A DNA stretch of 64,000 bases from Linnemannia elongata (lineage: Eukaryota; Mortierellomycota; Mortierellomycetes; Mortierellales; Mortierellaceae). Below are positions 26,713 to 37,657 of the stretch, piece after piece. How positions within the stretch are numbered: the first letter of the stretch is position 1; every line of letters starts with the position of its first letter. Under the pieces are notes generated by a model that saw nothing but the letters and a program-made list of their open reading frames with translations, made no database searches and was not told the origin of the DNA. The DNA is taken from assembly GCA_036320915.1 (NCBI GenBank), contig JAXBDG010000001.1, positions 1,364,001 to 1,428,000 of the forward strand, given 5' to 3'. The position numbers and the translations under genes are program-made.

Positions 26713-27271
26713 ATGGTGTCAAGGCGGAGCTAAAGAGCACCGTAAATGAGGACGCGTGAAGAGAGTTGTTGAGATTGGTTGGAGTGCGTCAACAACTCGG
26801 CTTTGCACTGGGGTGACGCAGGCAAGTGTCAGAGTGGGTGAGAGGGAGTGAGGGGCACTTGTGGGGGCGGAAAGTGCGCACAAGGAAAAGGAAAGGAAGA
26901 GGAAATAAAAGAAGAGAGGACAGAGAGAAAAAAAAAAGAAGCGGTGGCAATGGGTGATCGAAAAAGGGGTGTCGAGAGTCTTTGGATCGAAGAAACTGAT
27001 GGAATGGAGAGGGAAAGAGAGACACCGACAAGATGAGCAAGAAAGGAAGCCAAATTCAAGCCAAAAATTTGTCGATGTCACTGTATTTTTAATCGTAATT
27101 TTATCACGTGGAAAGGGCACAGAGAGACACAATGCGAGTCATTGAGTGGTGCAATAGGCGAAGAAAGGGGGAGAGGGGAGAGGAAGCAGCATATATGGAT
27201 GCTTAAGAACATACAAAAGAAAGAGAAAAAAAGAAGGGAGAAAAACCTATGCCTATGTAGCTAGAAGGGCT
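26713..27271. other. Intergenic: 5' leader/promoter of SNF2/STH1 and 3' end of forkhead-like gene
   Basis: 559 bp between two minus-strand genes. The minus strand is pyrimidine-rich, as expected of a leader. No independent gene is seen; an open minus frame at 26719-27132 is Ser/Phe/Leu-rich and has no domain. Confidence 0.5.
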
Positions 27272-29286
27272 TTAAACGCCACCCCCACACAGCAGAGCCA
27301 GTGCTTGGATAGCATCCATCTGGTCTGAAGCGAGATCCTCGCCATTGGGTATTACGATCTCGGGCTCTGGTCGAGGGATTTGCGCAGCGTCTGCTTCAGT
27401 CGATGTTTGCGGTGCCTGACTAGATGAAACTAATAAAATATATACGAAGGGGTTGAAAAGGTTTAATGAAGTGTGACAGAGTGGGTTTGGTCTGTACCTG
27501 AGGTCGGAGTGTTGTCTCGCGCACAGATCTACTAACTGGGAGAGAAGATAAATAAACAAATCAAAAAATGAGGGTGGTTACCTTGTGTTGCGCTGGTATC
27601 CTGAACAGTGATCGAGGGAGTCGCTGGTGTATGTTGTTGAGAGTACTCGTGAAGGTTGGGTTTAACTGCATGCTGCGTTGACGTTGTCGGTGGTTGTGAC
27701 GGTGTCCTTGACCTCGCTTGTTGACTCTGTTCGTCTTGGTGGTTTTGTGTTTGAAGGGCAAGAACGGCAGAGTTGATGGCACTTTGCAAAGGTGCCATAT
27801 AGCGCTTCGCCGGATCCTCATCCTCTGTCTCCTCCGAAAGGGCATTGGAGAGCTGTGAGCCAAATTCGTCCACTGTAGGCAATCCTGTCGTTGTTGCTGA
27901 GAGAGGGGGAGAGTTTTTGGGTGTCGGTTGATGGAAGGATGAAAAACGTCTGCCGGTGGTGTAGGTTGAGGGCCGATGGTCCAGTGGGAGTAGCATTCCG
28001 GAGGATGTTGTTGCTGTGAGGGAAGAAGAGGTCGAGGCGGTCGCAATGGCCGCATTCGAGCCTCCAGCTGCTGAAGGGTGGAGGTTGGACCCTGCAGGCA
28101 TAGTTGAGCCGACCTTGTAGTGGTTCTTCGGGAAAGTGTCTGTCGCAATGGAGTATCGCCGGAAGGAAAAATTGAGAAGTCTCTTCGATCCGATCGCCTT
28201 CCAGTCTTCATCTTCTGTAACCGAAGGGCTATCCGTTGCATCGTCCTCTGCTTTGACCGAGGGATTGCTGGCCGATCCGCTTCCAGAGGCAACGACAGCA
28301 GAGCCGTTCACAATGACGACTGGTTGGACAGGCTGGGTAGCCATCTGCCATCGTCCTCGGCCCATCGCTCTAAACAAAGGGTTGGACTCCAGGGCGGCTG
28401 TCAAGTCGGCTTGCCATGCGTCCCCTGGTGCATTTTGGTAGATGGGATAGTTGTCGTGGACCCAGGCATATATTTCCCGTATCGTCTTTTGCTTGGGCGA
28501 AGCCTCGAACATCTGAACCAGCAGATTGCACCAGGCCTCCATCGACATGCTGCACTCGTCCTGAAGGGCAGCGGGGGGTGAACGTGTTCTCGGCCGACTT
28601 GCATGCCCGCCAGAGGCCTTTCGCTTGAGTTTCCTGGCCTGAGCTCCCGAATGCTCCTGTTTGAAGCGTTGGATTTCCTCCACAGATAGTGTTGGCGAGT
28701 CTGCATCAATCATGTCAATTGTCCTGTCGATATACCGTATCCTTGTGTCGGAAGGGCCATCCTGATGGTGATCGAAGCGATTATGGTGTTCGTGTGAGCT
28801 ATAGTGGTTTTCGTTGGGATAATGGGTTCCTGTGCCGTCCTCAACTTGATCGTGGTCTAGGATCTCCTCGTCCTCTTCCCCCAGATCCTCCTCGTCCTCA
28901 TCTCCCGAGCCGTCGCTCCCTCGCCGACCCTCCTCAGACTTGAGGCTCTCGAGGTGAACCAGTGCTCGTCTAGGGATGAATGTCCAGGTACTTCTCCCGT
29001 TCTGCCGGAAGCACTCGTAGGACGATAGTGTTGTCTTGACGCTGGTTTGCATCGTATGCATATCATGGCGATAATATGGGTATGCTTGCATGATCCAGGC
29101 ATATAGCTCCGACTCTCTGTAGGTCAGGGTCTGTTCAAAGTTACTCTTGAAGGCATTGACGAGGATCAGGAACCAAGACTCGTTTGGCTTGGATAGGTCC
29201 GAGCGAGGAAGCCTCCGTTTTGACGCTTGGGGTGAGGTTGCATGGGTAGGGCTCCTTGCGGATGGACTCAACGGTGGTGTGGACAT
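27272..29286 (-). CDS. Protein with two degenerate forkhead-like winged-helix domains
   Basis: Three exons: 29286-27582, 27531-27498 (34 bp; an acceptor 3 bp later is also possible) and 27419-27272, about 628 residues. A first forkhead-like domain spans about residues 30-108: ESWFLILVNAFKS, ELYAWIMQAYPYY, then a Ser/Thr-rich recognition-helix region and STWTFIPR. A second, at about 245-320, has AWCNLLVQMFEAS, EIYAWVHDNYPIY and GRGRWQMA. Both keep the E-I/L-Y-x-W-I/V...Y-P-x-Y core and the final W. Neither has the usual K-P-P-Y-S-Y opening or the N-S-I-R-H-N-L-S recognition helix. An acidic Glu/Asp run (EDEEDLGEEDEEILDHD) and Ser/Thr/Pro/Gln-rich linkers separate and follow them. A nuclear DNA-binding regulator is likely. 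The fold call is moderate and the targets are unknown. Confidence 0.72.
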
Positions 29287-29414
29287 GGAGGACTCTTGTT
29301 GCTGTGCAGGGATTTGGTAATGTGTGAGAGGGAAGCTGGTTGTTGTAATGGTATTGTGGTAGTAGTAAGGGGTGGTGGAGGTGGTGATGAGAATGACAGT
29401 TGTGTGTTGTCTGA

Positions 29415-29438
29415 GTGTGTGTGTGTGTGTGTGTGTGT
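29415..29438. repeat. (GT)12 microsatellite
   Basis: 24 bp of uninterrupted GT about 130 bp upstream of the forkhead-like start codon, inside the 489-bp gap to the RhoGAP gene. Nothing else in that gap could be assigned apart from the RhoGAP poly(A) signal. Confidence 0.9.
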
Positions 29439-29718
29439 AGGGGAGTGGAGAGAGTGAGAGAGGAGGACAATGCAGTGCGAAGGACTTCAGTGAAGGGAAA
29501 GGGAAAGTAATGCATCATCTCCCTGTCTGTCCAACAAGCAGCCTGGTCAGGCAGCGGGTTAGGTTGTTTACTCAGCCAAGCCACACTTCTTACATTTGGC
29601 CCTTTGCCACTGCCTGTGGCCTTGATAGCCCTTTGCCCATCCACGTGTGTGCGAATCGGTCATTTCTCTCGTAGAACAAGAAAAAACTCACGCAAGGCGC
29701 GTATTGTACTGGTTGTAG

Positions 29719-29724
29719 TTTATT
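29719..29724 (-). terminator. Poly(A) signal of the WW-MyTH4-RhoGAP gene
   Basis: AATAAA on the minus strand, about 52 bp after the stop codon at 29776-29778; position and sequence fit a cleavage/polyadenylation signal. Confidence 0.6.
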
Positions 29725-29775
29725 AATAAAGAAAAGGCTGAAAGGAGGGAGAGGATCACATCATCGGGATAACTC

Positions 29776-32700
29776 TTATCCCTTTCCAAGGCTACCTTGG
29801 GCATCCAGCTTCTTCAAAACAGTCTGAGAATCCAGAGCAAGGCGCATCAGCTTGAGATCTAATATAAAGCAAGGCATCGAGGCCATGGATATTTTATAAG
29901 TGAAATGAAGGGGAGGAGAAAAGGGCACAGTGTTTGCAATTGCTTTGCTTTTCTATGTGTTCATTTGTCTGTGTTCATTTCATTGTTTGTTTTCGTATGT
30001 TCGTTGCTTTTGTTTGTGTTCCTTCTCTGTCTAGTGCCTCATCCACATTCTCAATTTCACCTAATCATCCAACCAACCGTCGCAAGTGAAAACGTAATGA
30101 GAAAATTGACAGGAGGAACTACTTCGTACCTGTAGCCTCCCCAACGATCCGAAGATCCTCGTCTGCCAGCTCCACCTTCGAGATGAGGGTCGAAACAAAC
30201 GCCCTTTCGGCTTGGAGATGGCCCATTAGCATTGGTGCATCGTCACTCGAGCACTGCAGCAACGTTGGTGCAAAGACCATGGCTAAATTCGACAGACTCA
30301 TCTTGGTCGCTTCCCTGACCGTCGCATTGTTAAATTCCTAGCAGAGGGACGTGAAGGGAGGGTGGGTTAGCTCAATTGAAGTAGATAAGTCAAACACTTT
30401 GACTCGACGGTTGAAGACGAGAATGAAAGTACCTTCAGGAACGAGATTAGGTATATAATCATCTCCTTGTGCCAGAGTGGCAGCGAGGTAATGACCTTGG
30501 CGACGGCATCCTTGTCCTGCGCACCTTGGATGCACTGTTGGTACATGTCGTAGGGAATCACTGGTTCGGGCAGGTCACGGATCCACAGTCGGAGGAGCGA
30601 GCAAGGAACGTGCGGATCGGTAATGCCTGTGATGTCGTAGTTGCCCAACTCTATCCTAGCACGCTGTTGTTTCGTTTGTTTGTTTGTTTGTTTGTAGGTT
30701 TGTAGTGGAGGGTGAAAGCAAAAGACCAGGAAGGAAAAAAGTTAATTTTTCTGATACCTTTGAAGACGTACACACACTTCTGGGCTGAGCTGGAAGCACA
30801 GATCAGGCACCATGGTGGCACAGTTCCCTTCTCATAAACCAGTCAAACATTTAGCACTCTCAAAAAATATTTGACAAACGTTAGAAAATAAAAACATACC
30901 AGTTCTGCCACAGCTCCAAGGTCGCCCGAAATGCGAAATATGCCCTCAGTCTTGAGACCGCCAAGCTCAATCACACTCTCCTTCAAGAATACCATCAACC
31001 GGGGGACGCGCCATGCCGCCCATTCGCCTCCTGCAGCCATCTGACGACCCATAAGACGCTCCAGAGTCGCTTCAAAGACACTTGGTCTGAAGGCAGCCTC
31101 TTGTGCTCTCGCAATCTCGACCAATGTCAGCAGCTTGGCTCTTGATCCCCGCTTACTGATTCGGCGTAGCAGATCATGGCAATGCTGGGCCATGACAGGG
31201 ATGGGGTGGAGAGACGTCGTCGCGTGCTGGTTGAGGAACGATGCCAGGTAGTCGTGTAGATTCTTCGAGGGCGAAAACGTGATTAAAAGGATAGTAAACA
31301 AATGCCATCCCTTGATACTGCCTTCTCTAAATACCACAAATAGAATAAAGCGTTCAAGGTTTAGAGATGTGTTCTCATGCCCAAGAAAGGCTTTCGATGC
31401 TACAATACAAAGGCGTTCACACTCACCGGCTGGGGTTCTCTGTCAATTGCTTGCACAGCTGGACGTAGATCTCATCTCGAAGTTCCCCATGGTCAAGGCC
31501 CTTCTTGATCAATTCCAGAACAAGCTTGATATCGTCCTCCGACTGGATCGATAGGTCCACACAGGTCTCTCCTAACTCAACGCCCGTTGGTCCAACATAT
31601 CCATTGCCCTTGCGCTCGCCCATCAGTTTCTGAATGATTTTGAAGCAGCGGAGGGCATCCTTTTGGACGCCACGTTTGTTGAGGACCATCAAGGGTTGAG
31701 AAAGAGGACTCTTTTGGTGAAGAAGCATTCTCTCCATGGGCACCTTGCGTCGGAAGAGTCCCTTCTTGTGAGTTGAAAAGTACTTTTGCGCAAAGCCTGC
31801 AATCCTGAACTGTGAGATGGACGACTGCAACTCGGCAGGGAGCGAAGGATATGCTCCAGAAGGTACTACGCTCTCGATAGACGGTGAAACGCTGTTCAGC
31901 TGAGAAATCTGGGCGATTTCCGGAGACACGCCGCCTCTGGTCGACAGTCGGCGGTGTGCTGGAGGTGGGCTGACACTCATCTTGCGAAGTGCCTCCTGCT
32001 GTTGCTCGATGATCATGGGTGACATTTTCCTTGCTGCCTCGTCGTTCGCAATAGGAGCGCCAATGCCGAATTTCCTGGCCCGCTCTGCGATTTGGAAACT
32101 CTTCCTGGCAGGTTGAAGGGGCGCATCGTTGTTCGTCAGTCCAGCGTGGACGTGGTGGAACTTCATTGATGCAGGAGGATGGGATGTCGAGAGTGGCAGA
32201 CAAGAGTCTAATGTTACGCCTGATCTCGGTCTGGAAGGGATCGAGATGGGTTGCGAGGTTATTCCTGAAGTGTGTCTGTTGAGAGTCATTGAAGCCGCTC
32301 TCTGAAAGGTCGAAACAAAAGCGTTGGTGGAAGGGCCATGGCCTGACTGAGAGGTAGGCTGGGATGTCTTTGAACGCAGCCTCCAATTGCTCGTGTTCTC
32401 TTTGGTTGTTGAGCCACCGATGGGCGAAGTCGGGGGTGAGAGCGGTGTTGTCGACGTCTCTGATTGGGCGGCTTTTTGGAAGAAGGAGAGCGATGATGCG
32501 TTCCATACACTTTTGGGCGGCGTGACTTTTGCACCTTCTGTTGAGACCACTGTGACGGGTGAGGGGACAAATAACTCTGTTGTCGGGGTGCAGATGGGCG
32601 ATACGAAGTTGCCGTCGTTTAGGACTTCGGAGGCCAACTCATCTGACATGGAGACTATCCGCAGTCGCTCGATGCTCTCTCCGACAGTAGGCGAGGTTGT

Positions 32701-33964
32701 CTCCTGAGGCCCTGATGTCACTCCACTGGTTAGATGAAGTGAGAGACGTTGACCTATGACTGATTTCTAGAGGGAGTAACAGAGTATAGCCCGGTCAATA
32801 CAAAAAGGGAGAAGGAAGTGGGGTATGTTAGTGTTGCTATCGTAGTAACAGAGTGACAGTGAGCATATTAGGGGAAAGGAGGAGCGGGGGGGAATAAATA
32901 GACGCCTCCAGGGACTCTTATGTGTTTTGTGTGTGATGTGTGTGGTGCCAGAGCGATGTCGATGGACAATGGGACATTAAGACAATGGGATCAGGTGTAT
33001 AAGATCAAACACAAAATCTCAAACGCGTAAAGGGTGTTTTTGGAGTCTTGCCTGGATTGCGGTCAGGGAGATGATGTTGTTGCTATCGTGCGGTCGCTCC
33101 CACTCTGTCTGTCCTGTCTTGGTGTTGTAGTAGTAGGGCAGGTTGTGGATATCATCAAAGAGTTCCCACCACTCGCCTGCAGGGTTTTGATGCTGACTAT
33201 CATTTGTCGTCAAGGTGAACAATTGAGATCAATGCAAGGTTAGTTCTATACCTCCATGGTCAAGCAGGGGATATTGTTTATCTCTTTCTAAAGGAGTGAC
33301 CAAATTGGTTCCGAAAGAAAGACAGAAAAGAGTTCCTTACATTACGGCGCCCTCTGGAAGTGACCAGTCGCACTCGCCACTTGACTTTTGTTGTTGTTGT
33401 ATTGTATCGTATTTGTTATGTGGTGTAGAAGACGAAGAAGAACAAGAAGAAGAAGGAAGGGTGGCGAAGAGGAGATGCGAATCGAGAACGTAATGATAGG
33501 AGCGCCAAGGATGGCCACGCGAACATAGCAGAAAAGAAAGAAGCGACAATTAGAGTCATCAGTTAGTGAGAACTATGTTTCAAAGGGACGATCACTCACA
33601 AATCACTGATCATTGCAATACAATATGTAGCAGCAGTTAACCGTGATTCATTCAAGGGGGGAGTAAAAGGTAAAAAACAATAAAAAAAAGGTCAGGTCGG
33701 TGTCAGCACTGCAGCCAAATTGCGGGGTGAACCATTGCCTCCCTCTTCTTCCTCCTCCGCCAGAGTCGAAGGTAATAGTCAAGAGTCAGGGTAAGAATAA
33801 AAATAAAAAGTTTTTGAATGGATTCACATTCAAATTCCTATAAGTGTTCATTCAACAAAAGTGTAATGAAGGAGAAATGCACTTACCAAGTTGGCGTAAA
33901 AAGTGTTGCGGGATTCGGGGTCAGTGATCTCAACCCATACTGGAGGGGATAGAGCTAGGGCCAT
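29776..33964 (-). CDS. WW-WW-MyTH4-RhoGAP protein (ARHGAP39/Vilse-like)
   Basis: Rho/Rac-family GTPase-activating protein; it switches off Rho GTPases that control actin and polarity. Nine exons: 33964-33887, 33384-33341, 33196-33052, 32766-31427, 31326-30900, 30789-30758, 30655-30433, 30337-30130 and 29858-29776; about 859 residues, and frame is kept at every junction. The first WW domain is split over exons 1-2 (WVEITDPESRNTFYANL then GECDWSLP). The second is in exon 3 (WWELFDDIHNLPYYYN...TEWERP). After a long Ser/Pro-rich linker, MyTH4 spans exons 4-5 (AQKYFSTHKKGLFRR ... LRDEIYVQLCKQLTENP ... GWHLFTILLITFSPS). RhoGAP spans exons 5-8, with the arginine-finger region EGIFRISG, then DPHVPCSLLRLWIRDLPEP and NLAMVFAPTLLQ. 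The domain order matches animal ARHGAP39/Vilse. Intron 3 has a GC donor. Exon 6 is only 32 bp, so its borders are the least certain. Confidence 0.9.
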
Positions 33965-35509
33965 TGTTGCTGCTGTGCTGTGATTATTTGTCGGTTATGG
34001 GGATTCTTTGCCTCTTCAAGAGGTAGGGTATTTTAAGTTATCCTTGAGCTCAAAAAAGAGCAAACAACTGTGAGTGGGTAGCGAATGCGGAAAAAAGGAA
34101 AAAGAAGGATGAGAAAGACAGAGGAGAAGAGAGGGAAGTCGAGCAAAAAAAAAAAAAAAAAAAAAAATGGAGCGAGGATTGCGATAAGTAAAGTGAACAA
34201 AGAGGAAAGTAAAGAAACGAAAAAATGTAAGAAGGAAGGGGAGAGGAGCGAAAGGAAAGTAGCACGCTTCTTTGACGAGGACGGAGAGAAAAGGAAAGGA
34301 AGAAATTACAATTAGTGGAAGGCAAAGCAGGAACAAAAGGAGAGGATTGTTGTGGGAGAGAAGGCACAGGAGGTGTGCAATGTATATCAAGGAGAGGAAC
34401 AAGATGAGAACGGGCCAGGTGCATCTATCTATGATCGAGCAAGCGAGGATGGGAAGAGGCAGAAGCAGAGACAGAGAGTGGTTGAGTGTAAGAGAGACGG
34501 AGAGGGGGAGAGTGAAAAAAAGAGATAGAGATAGAGGCAGAGAGAGAGAGACAGAGGAAACAGAGAGAGAGAGAGAGAAAGAGAGTCTTAAAAGGTGGAA
34601 TTGAGAAGAGAGTAGAGAAAGGAAAGAAAGAAAGGAATTAAGGCCTATAACGCTTTGCTCTGAAAGACCCGAAATGCTAACACTCAAAAGTAAGGAGACA
34701 CACAAAAGAGCGACGTTATAACAAGCGAGCAAGAGTCGAGCTGAGGGCCATGAGCCAGCGAGCAAACGATCCTTTAGTAGTTCTCCAAAATGTATATAAA
34801 AAAATGTAAAGAAAAAAAAAAGGAGTTAGACCATGTGCGACACGCGTGAGTGCGAGTGAAGTATGTATATATGTTAGAAGGAAGATCATATGAGTGCCTG
34901 ATTTTCAATTGTGTATTGGAATTCTTGTTGTTGACCAGGCTGACTGAGGGCGAGCGATTGATAGCCTGTCTGGGGACATCTGGTTTGGTGATAAGGCCAT
35001 CGCCATGCAATCCGATGCCCATTGCAACAATAACATAACGGCAGCACCATAGCTCCGACATCAATTGTCCGTCTGTCGTCCATCCAACGCGTTGCTTTTA
35101 TTAATTGCTTTTATCTTCGGGCAAATAGCTCTGTGCTGTTCTCGATGCATCCAATTAAGGCACTTGGGAAGCAGAGCCCCCATTCAACTCTTCCCCTTTA
35201 TGACACCGGGACACCATGGCATGCAAGGACCCCGTTTTTTTCTGGCCTTTGTTTTAAGTCTGCCCTGTCAAATAGAATGTATACCGAAGACATTGAGGAC
35301 ATTGTACAGCGAGGATCTGCACCATTGACGTACTCTGTGTATTTGCCACTTCTTTGTACCTTAGTGCAAAGGATTGAAAGATCAAAAAAAAAAAAAAAAG
35401 TGACTGCGGAAATGGATTCAAGAGCAGATTTGTTTTCTTCTCTTTTTCACCGCCCAAACCCGACTCTTCTTGTTTACGCTTCTCCAACTCATTCATTCTT
35501 TCGCTGACC
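33965..35509. promoter_or_regulatory. Divergent intergenic region between RhoGAP and MTF2-like genes
   Basis: 1.5 kb between start codons facing away from each other, so both promoters should lie here. The left half is purine-rich on the + strand, with poly-A at 34145-34167 and GA-rich tracts at about 34500-34600; poly-A also occurs at 35384-35399. The 249-codon minus frame at 34016-34765 is a product of this composition bias. No TATA box could be assigned with confidence. Confidence 0.45.
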
Positions 35510-37501
35510 ATGCAACGAGTACTCCCACTGCGATCAGGTTGGTGCTAATCAGGATCAATTTTTTCGCCTCTAGTCCTCACATTGATAGAGAAGTCTTATT
35601 ACTCTTTCGTAGACAATGGAAATTGACAAAGTATGTTATCTAACAAAAACACAACAGGAATAATTATCCGATCAGGCTTGCAGCCATGTCAGGCCTCACA
35701 CCAACTGACCAGAGGTCTAGCCACAGCCGACGGCGGATCAAGACCAGACTCGGACGATACCGTCTCCCATGAGACAACCACTACCACCGCTTCGACTTCG
35801 ACGTCTAGTGCTACAACATCTCCAACTACCACAACAAAGACAACGGCGGCGGTCGAGAAGGAAGATCTGGTCAAAAAGTTCAAGCTGAAGCCCTCAGCCG
35901 AGGTTGGAATCCGGGCGGGCAAGCGGGAGAAACAAAGGAAAAGAGACCAGGAGGAAGCCGCTAGGAAAGCTGCCGAGGAAGAGTCACGGTCAGGAGCTGA
36001 TAAGATCCATCGACTCTTTGAGAAGTTGCAGTTGGGAGATGGCGACATGGCGAACGGAGCTTCGAGGACAACCGGTGGCGCATCGGTAGGAGCAGCAGGT
36101 TTATCAAAATCAACTCTGGGCAAGAACGTCTCTGACTCTTGGAAGTTCTTGTTTGACGAGGATGACTTGAACGAGAAGAAGAGCAAGGCAACGACTACTA
36201 CAACAGCCGAAACGAATGTGGGTGCAGAGAAGAAAGAGACATTGGACAGGATACCAGGCGCATCAGACTTGTTCCCGAGCCTGTCAGAGTACCGTTCACC
36301 GACCTCAGGAAAGACATCAGCAGATACTTTGGCACCTAAGGGAGATCGTTGGAAGGATCCCAAGCTGAAGAGCGCAGAGAAGGATGCGTTCAAGGCTCTG
36401 TTTTCCTCGTTGTTTGAGCAAAAGCCGGCGACCCAGGGCTCTGTCCCAGGAAGCAAGGTCCAGTCATTATTCTCCAACTTCAATCGCGCAGGAGTGGATT
36501 CTTCGACGGACAGTTCAAAGGCAGAGGACTCAGCGACTGCGACTTTACTTGAGACCCTCGCTGCCAAAACGCCAACCACACCGGAGTTACCGACATCCAC
36601 CGAGGATCCCATGCAGGTCCTCAACCGTCAACTGTTCAACCTGTCCAAGCGTGTCGAGCCCATCTATCTGGACCACAAGCCCAAGACATCGGCATTCCAG
36701 GCTATGGAGAGCACAGTTGCAGGACAGGACTGGATGTCCCGAGATGCGACCCGGCCCAATAGCAAAAACACTCTCTTTGCGGCGATCCAAGATGAGAACA
36801 AGGTGGCGATCAGGATGAGGAACGAGCTTGTGGCCAAGAGCGGCGATGTTATCAAGATTAAGGAGTTTGTGGACGAATTGATTGCTCCTTATGTCGAGAC
36901 TTCATCGTCTGCAGGACCCAGGAATGAGCCCCGTCCCTCGAGTATCAGTCTGGATGGGCTTTTGGCACAGGCTATTTTGAGCTCCTCCGCAAGTAGCCTA
37001 ATTGGAGCTCCCGCGACTTCTATTGTTCGATCCAAGGTCGAGGAAGTTCAAACCCCTCCTGTGAAAGGCCGGCGTTCATTGCACCCTTTTATGGGTCACG
37101 CGCTTGTGGAGCACACCCGACGACAAGGCCTGCCTGTCTTTATTCGAGTTGTCCGTACCGAGTCCTACAGAGCGCTGCTCAAGAGTCGATGGGATACTTG
37201 GCGCGATGGACCAGGATGTCTCGAGATCCTGAAGGAGATGCAGCGCAATGGAGCCCTGGTGGATCGAGAGACGTTGAGTCTCGTCAGGAAGATGCAAAGG
37301 GATATCAACGAGGCTTCTGTTCCGGCTCCTTTGACAGGCGAGGAGACAAAGATCCAGCAGTATGGATGGGGCAACGAGGAACAGGCAGCGCCGTTGGTGG
37401 AGATGCTGAATATGATTGAGGGTGAGGTTGGGAGCCGGCAAGAGTCATCTAATATGAGGCATTGGGCAAAGCGCGCCGATCCTAGCTACATGCACCGATA
37501 A
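35510..37501 (+). CDS. Mitochondrial MTF2-like protein
   Basis: Two exons, 35510-35537 and 35658-37501, give about 623 residues. The 28-bp first exon starts MQRVLPLRS; joined to IIIRSGLQPCQASHQLTRGLA it forms a basic, Arg-containing, acid-free N-terminus typical of a mitochondrial targeting sequence. The unspliced ATG at 35633 would lose this start, so I prefer the spliced form. Ser/Thr-rich and charged low-complexity sequence fills the middle. The C-terminal part (about residues 480-600) has HPFMGHALVEHTRR, SYRALLKSRWDTWRDG and LEILKEMQRNGALVDRET, which resembles the conserved C-terminal domain of fungal Mtf2-type mitochondrial RNA/transcription proteins. The family call rests on pattern memory only. 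A transposon begins 8 bp after the stop codon, whose last A is also the first base of the target-site duplication. Confidence 0.62.
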
Positions 37502-37509
37502 TTAAATAA
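37501..37509. repeat. Left target-site duplication of the MULE
   Basis: ATTAAATAA, identical to 42065-42073. Its first base is the last base of the MTF2-like stop codon. A 9-bp duplication is the size expected of Mutator-like elements. Confidence 0.9.
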
Positions 37510-37577
37510 GGGTGAACATATTTCAGTGTAAACCCCTCCAGTGTAAAGGCACCGTGACTGTTGAATTTAGGTGTAAA
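37510..37577 (+). repeat. Left terminal inverted repeat of the MULE
   Basis: 68 bp beginning GGGTGAACA. It contains three direct copies of GTGTAAA, spaced unevenly, and the same three occur in the right arm. An AATAAA follows at 37581-37586. Confidence 0.9.
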
Positions 37578-37580
37578 GTC

Positions 37581-37586
37581 AATAAA
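37581..37586 (+). terminator. AATAAA just inside the left end of the MULE
   Basis: AATAAA 80 bp downstream of the MTF2-like stop codon, inside transposon DNA. It is the nearest candidate poly(A) signal for that gene and also lies upstream of the transposase start, so its use by the host gene is inference. Confidence 0.4.
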
Positions 37587-37657
37587 ATGTTGTCTAAGCC
37601 ATATCCTTTGAAGGTGTTCGTCTCTTTCCCTGCACAAAGATATTTAAATCGCCATCA

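Noticed and set aside
34016..34765. Minus frame of 249 codons downstream of no start signal
   Set aside because: Ser/Leu/Phe runs from GA repeats in a divergent promoter.
35689..36624. Minus frame of 311 codons opposite the MTF2-like gene
   Set aside because: Antisense shadow; the + frame has the targeting sequence and conserved C-terminal pattern.
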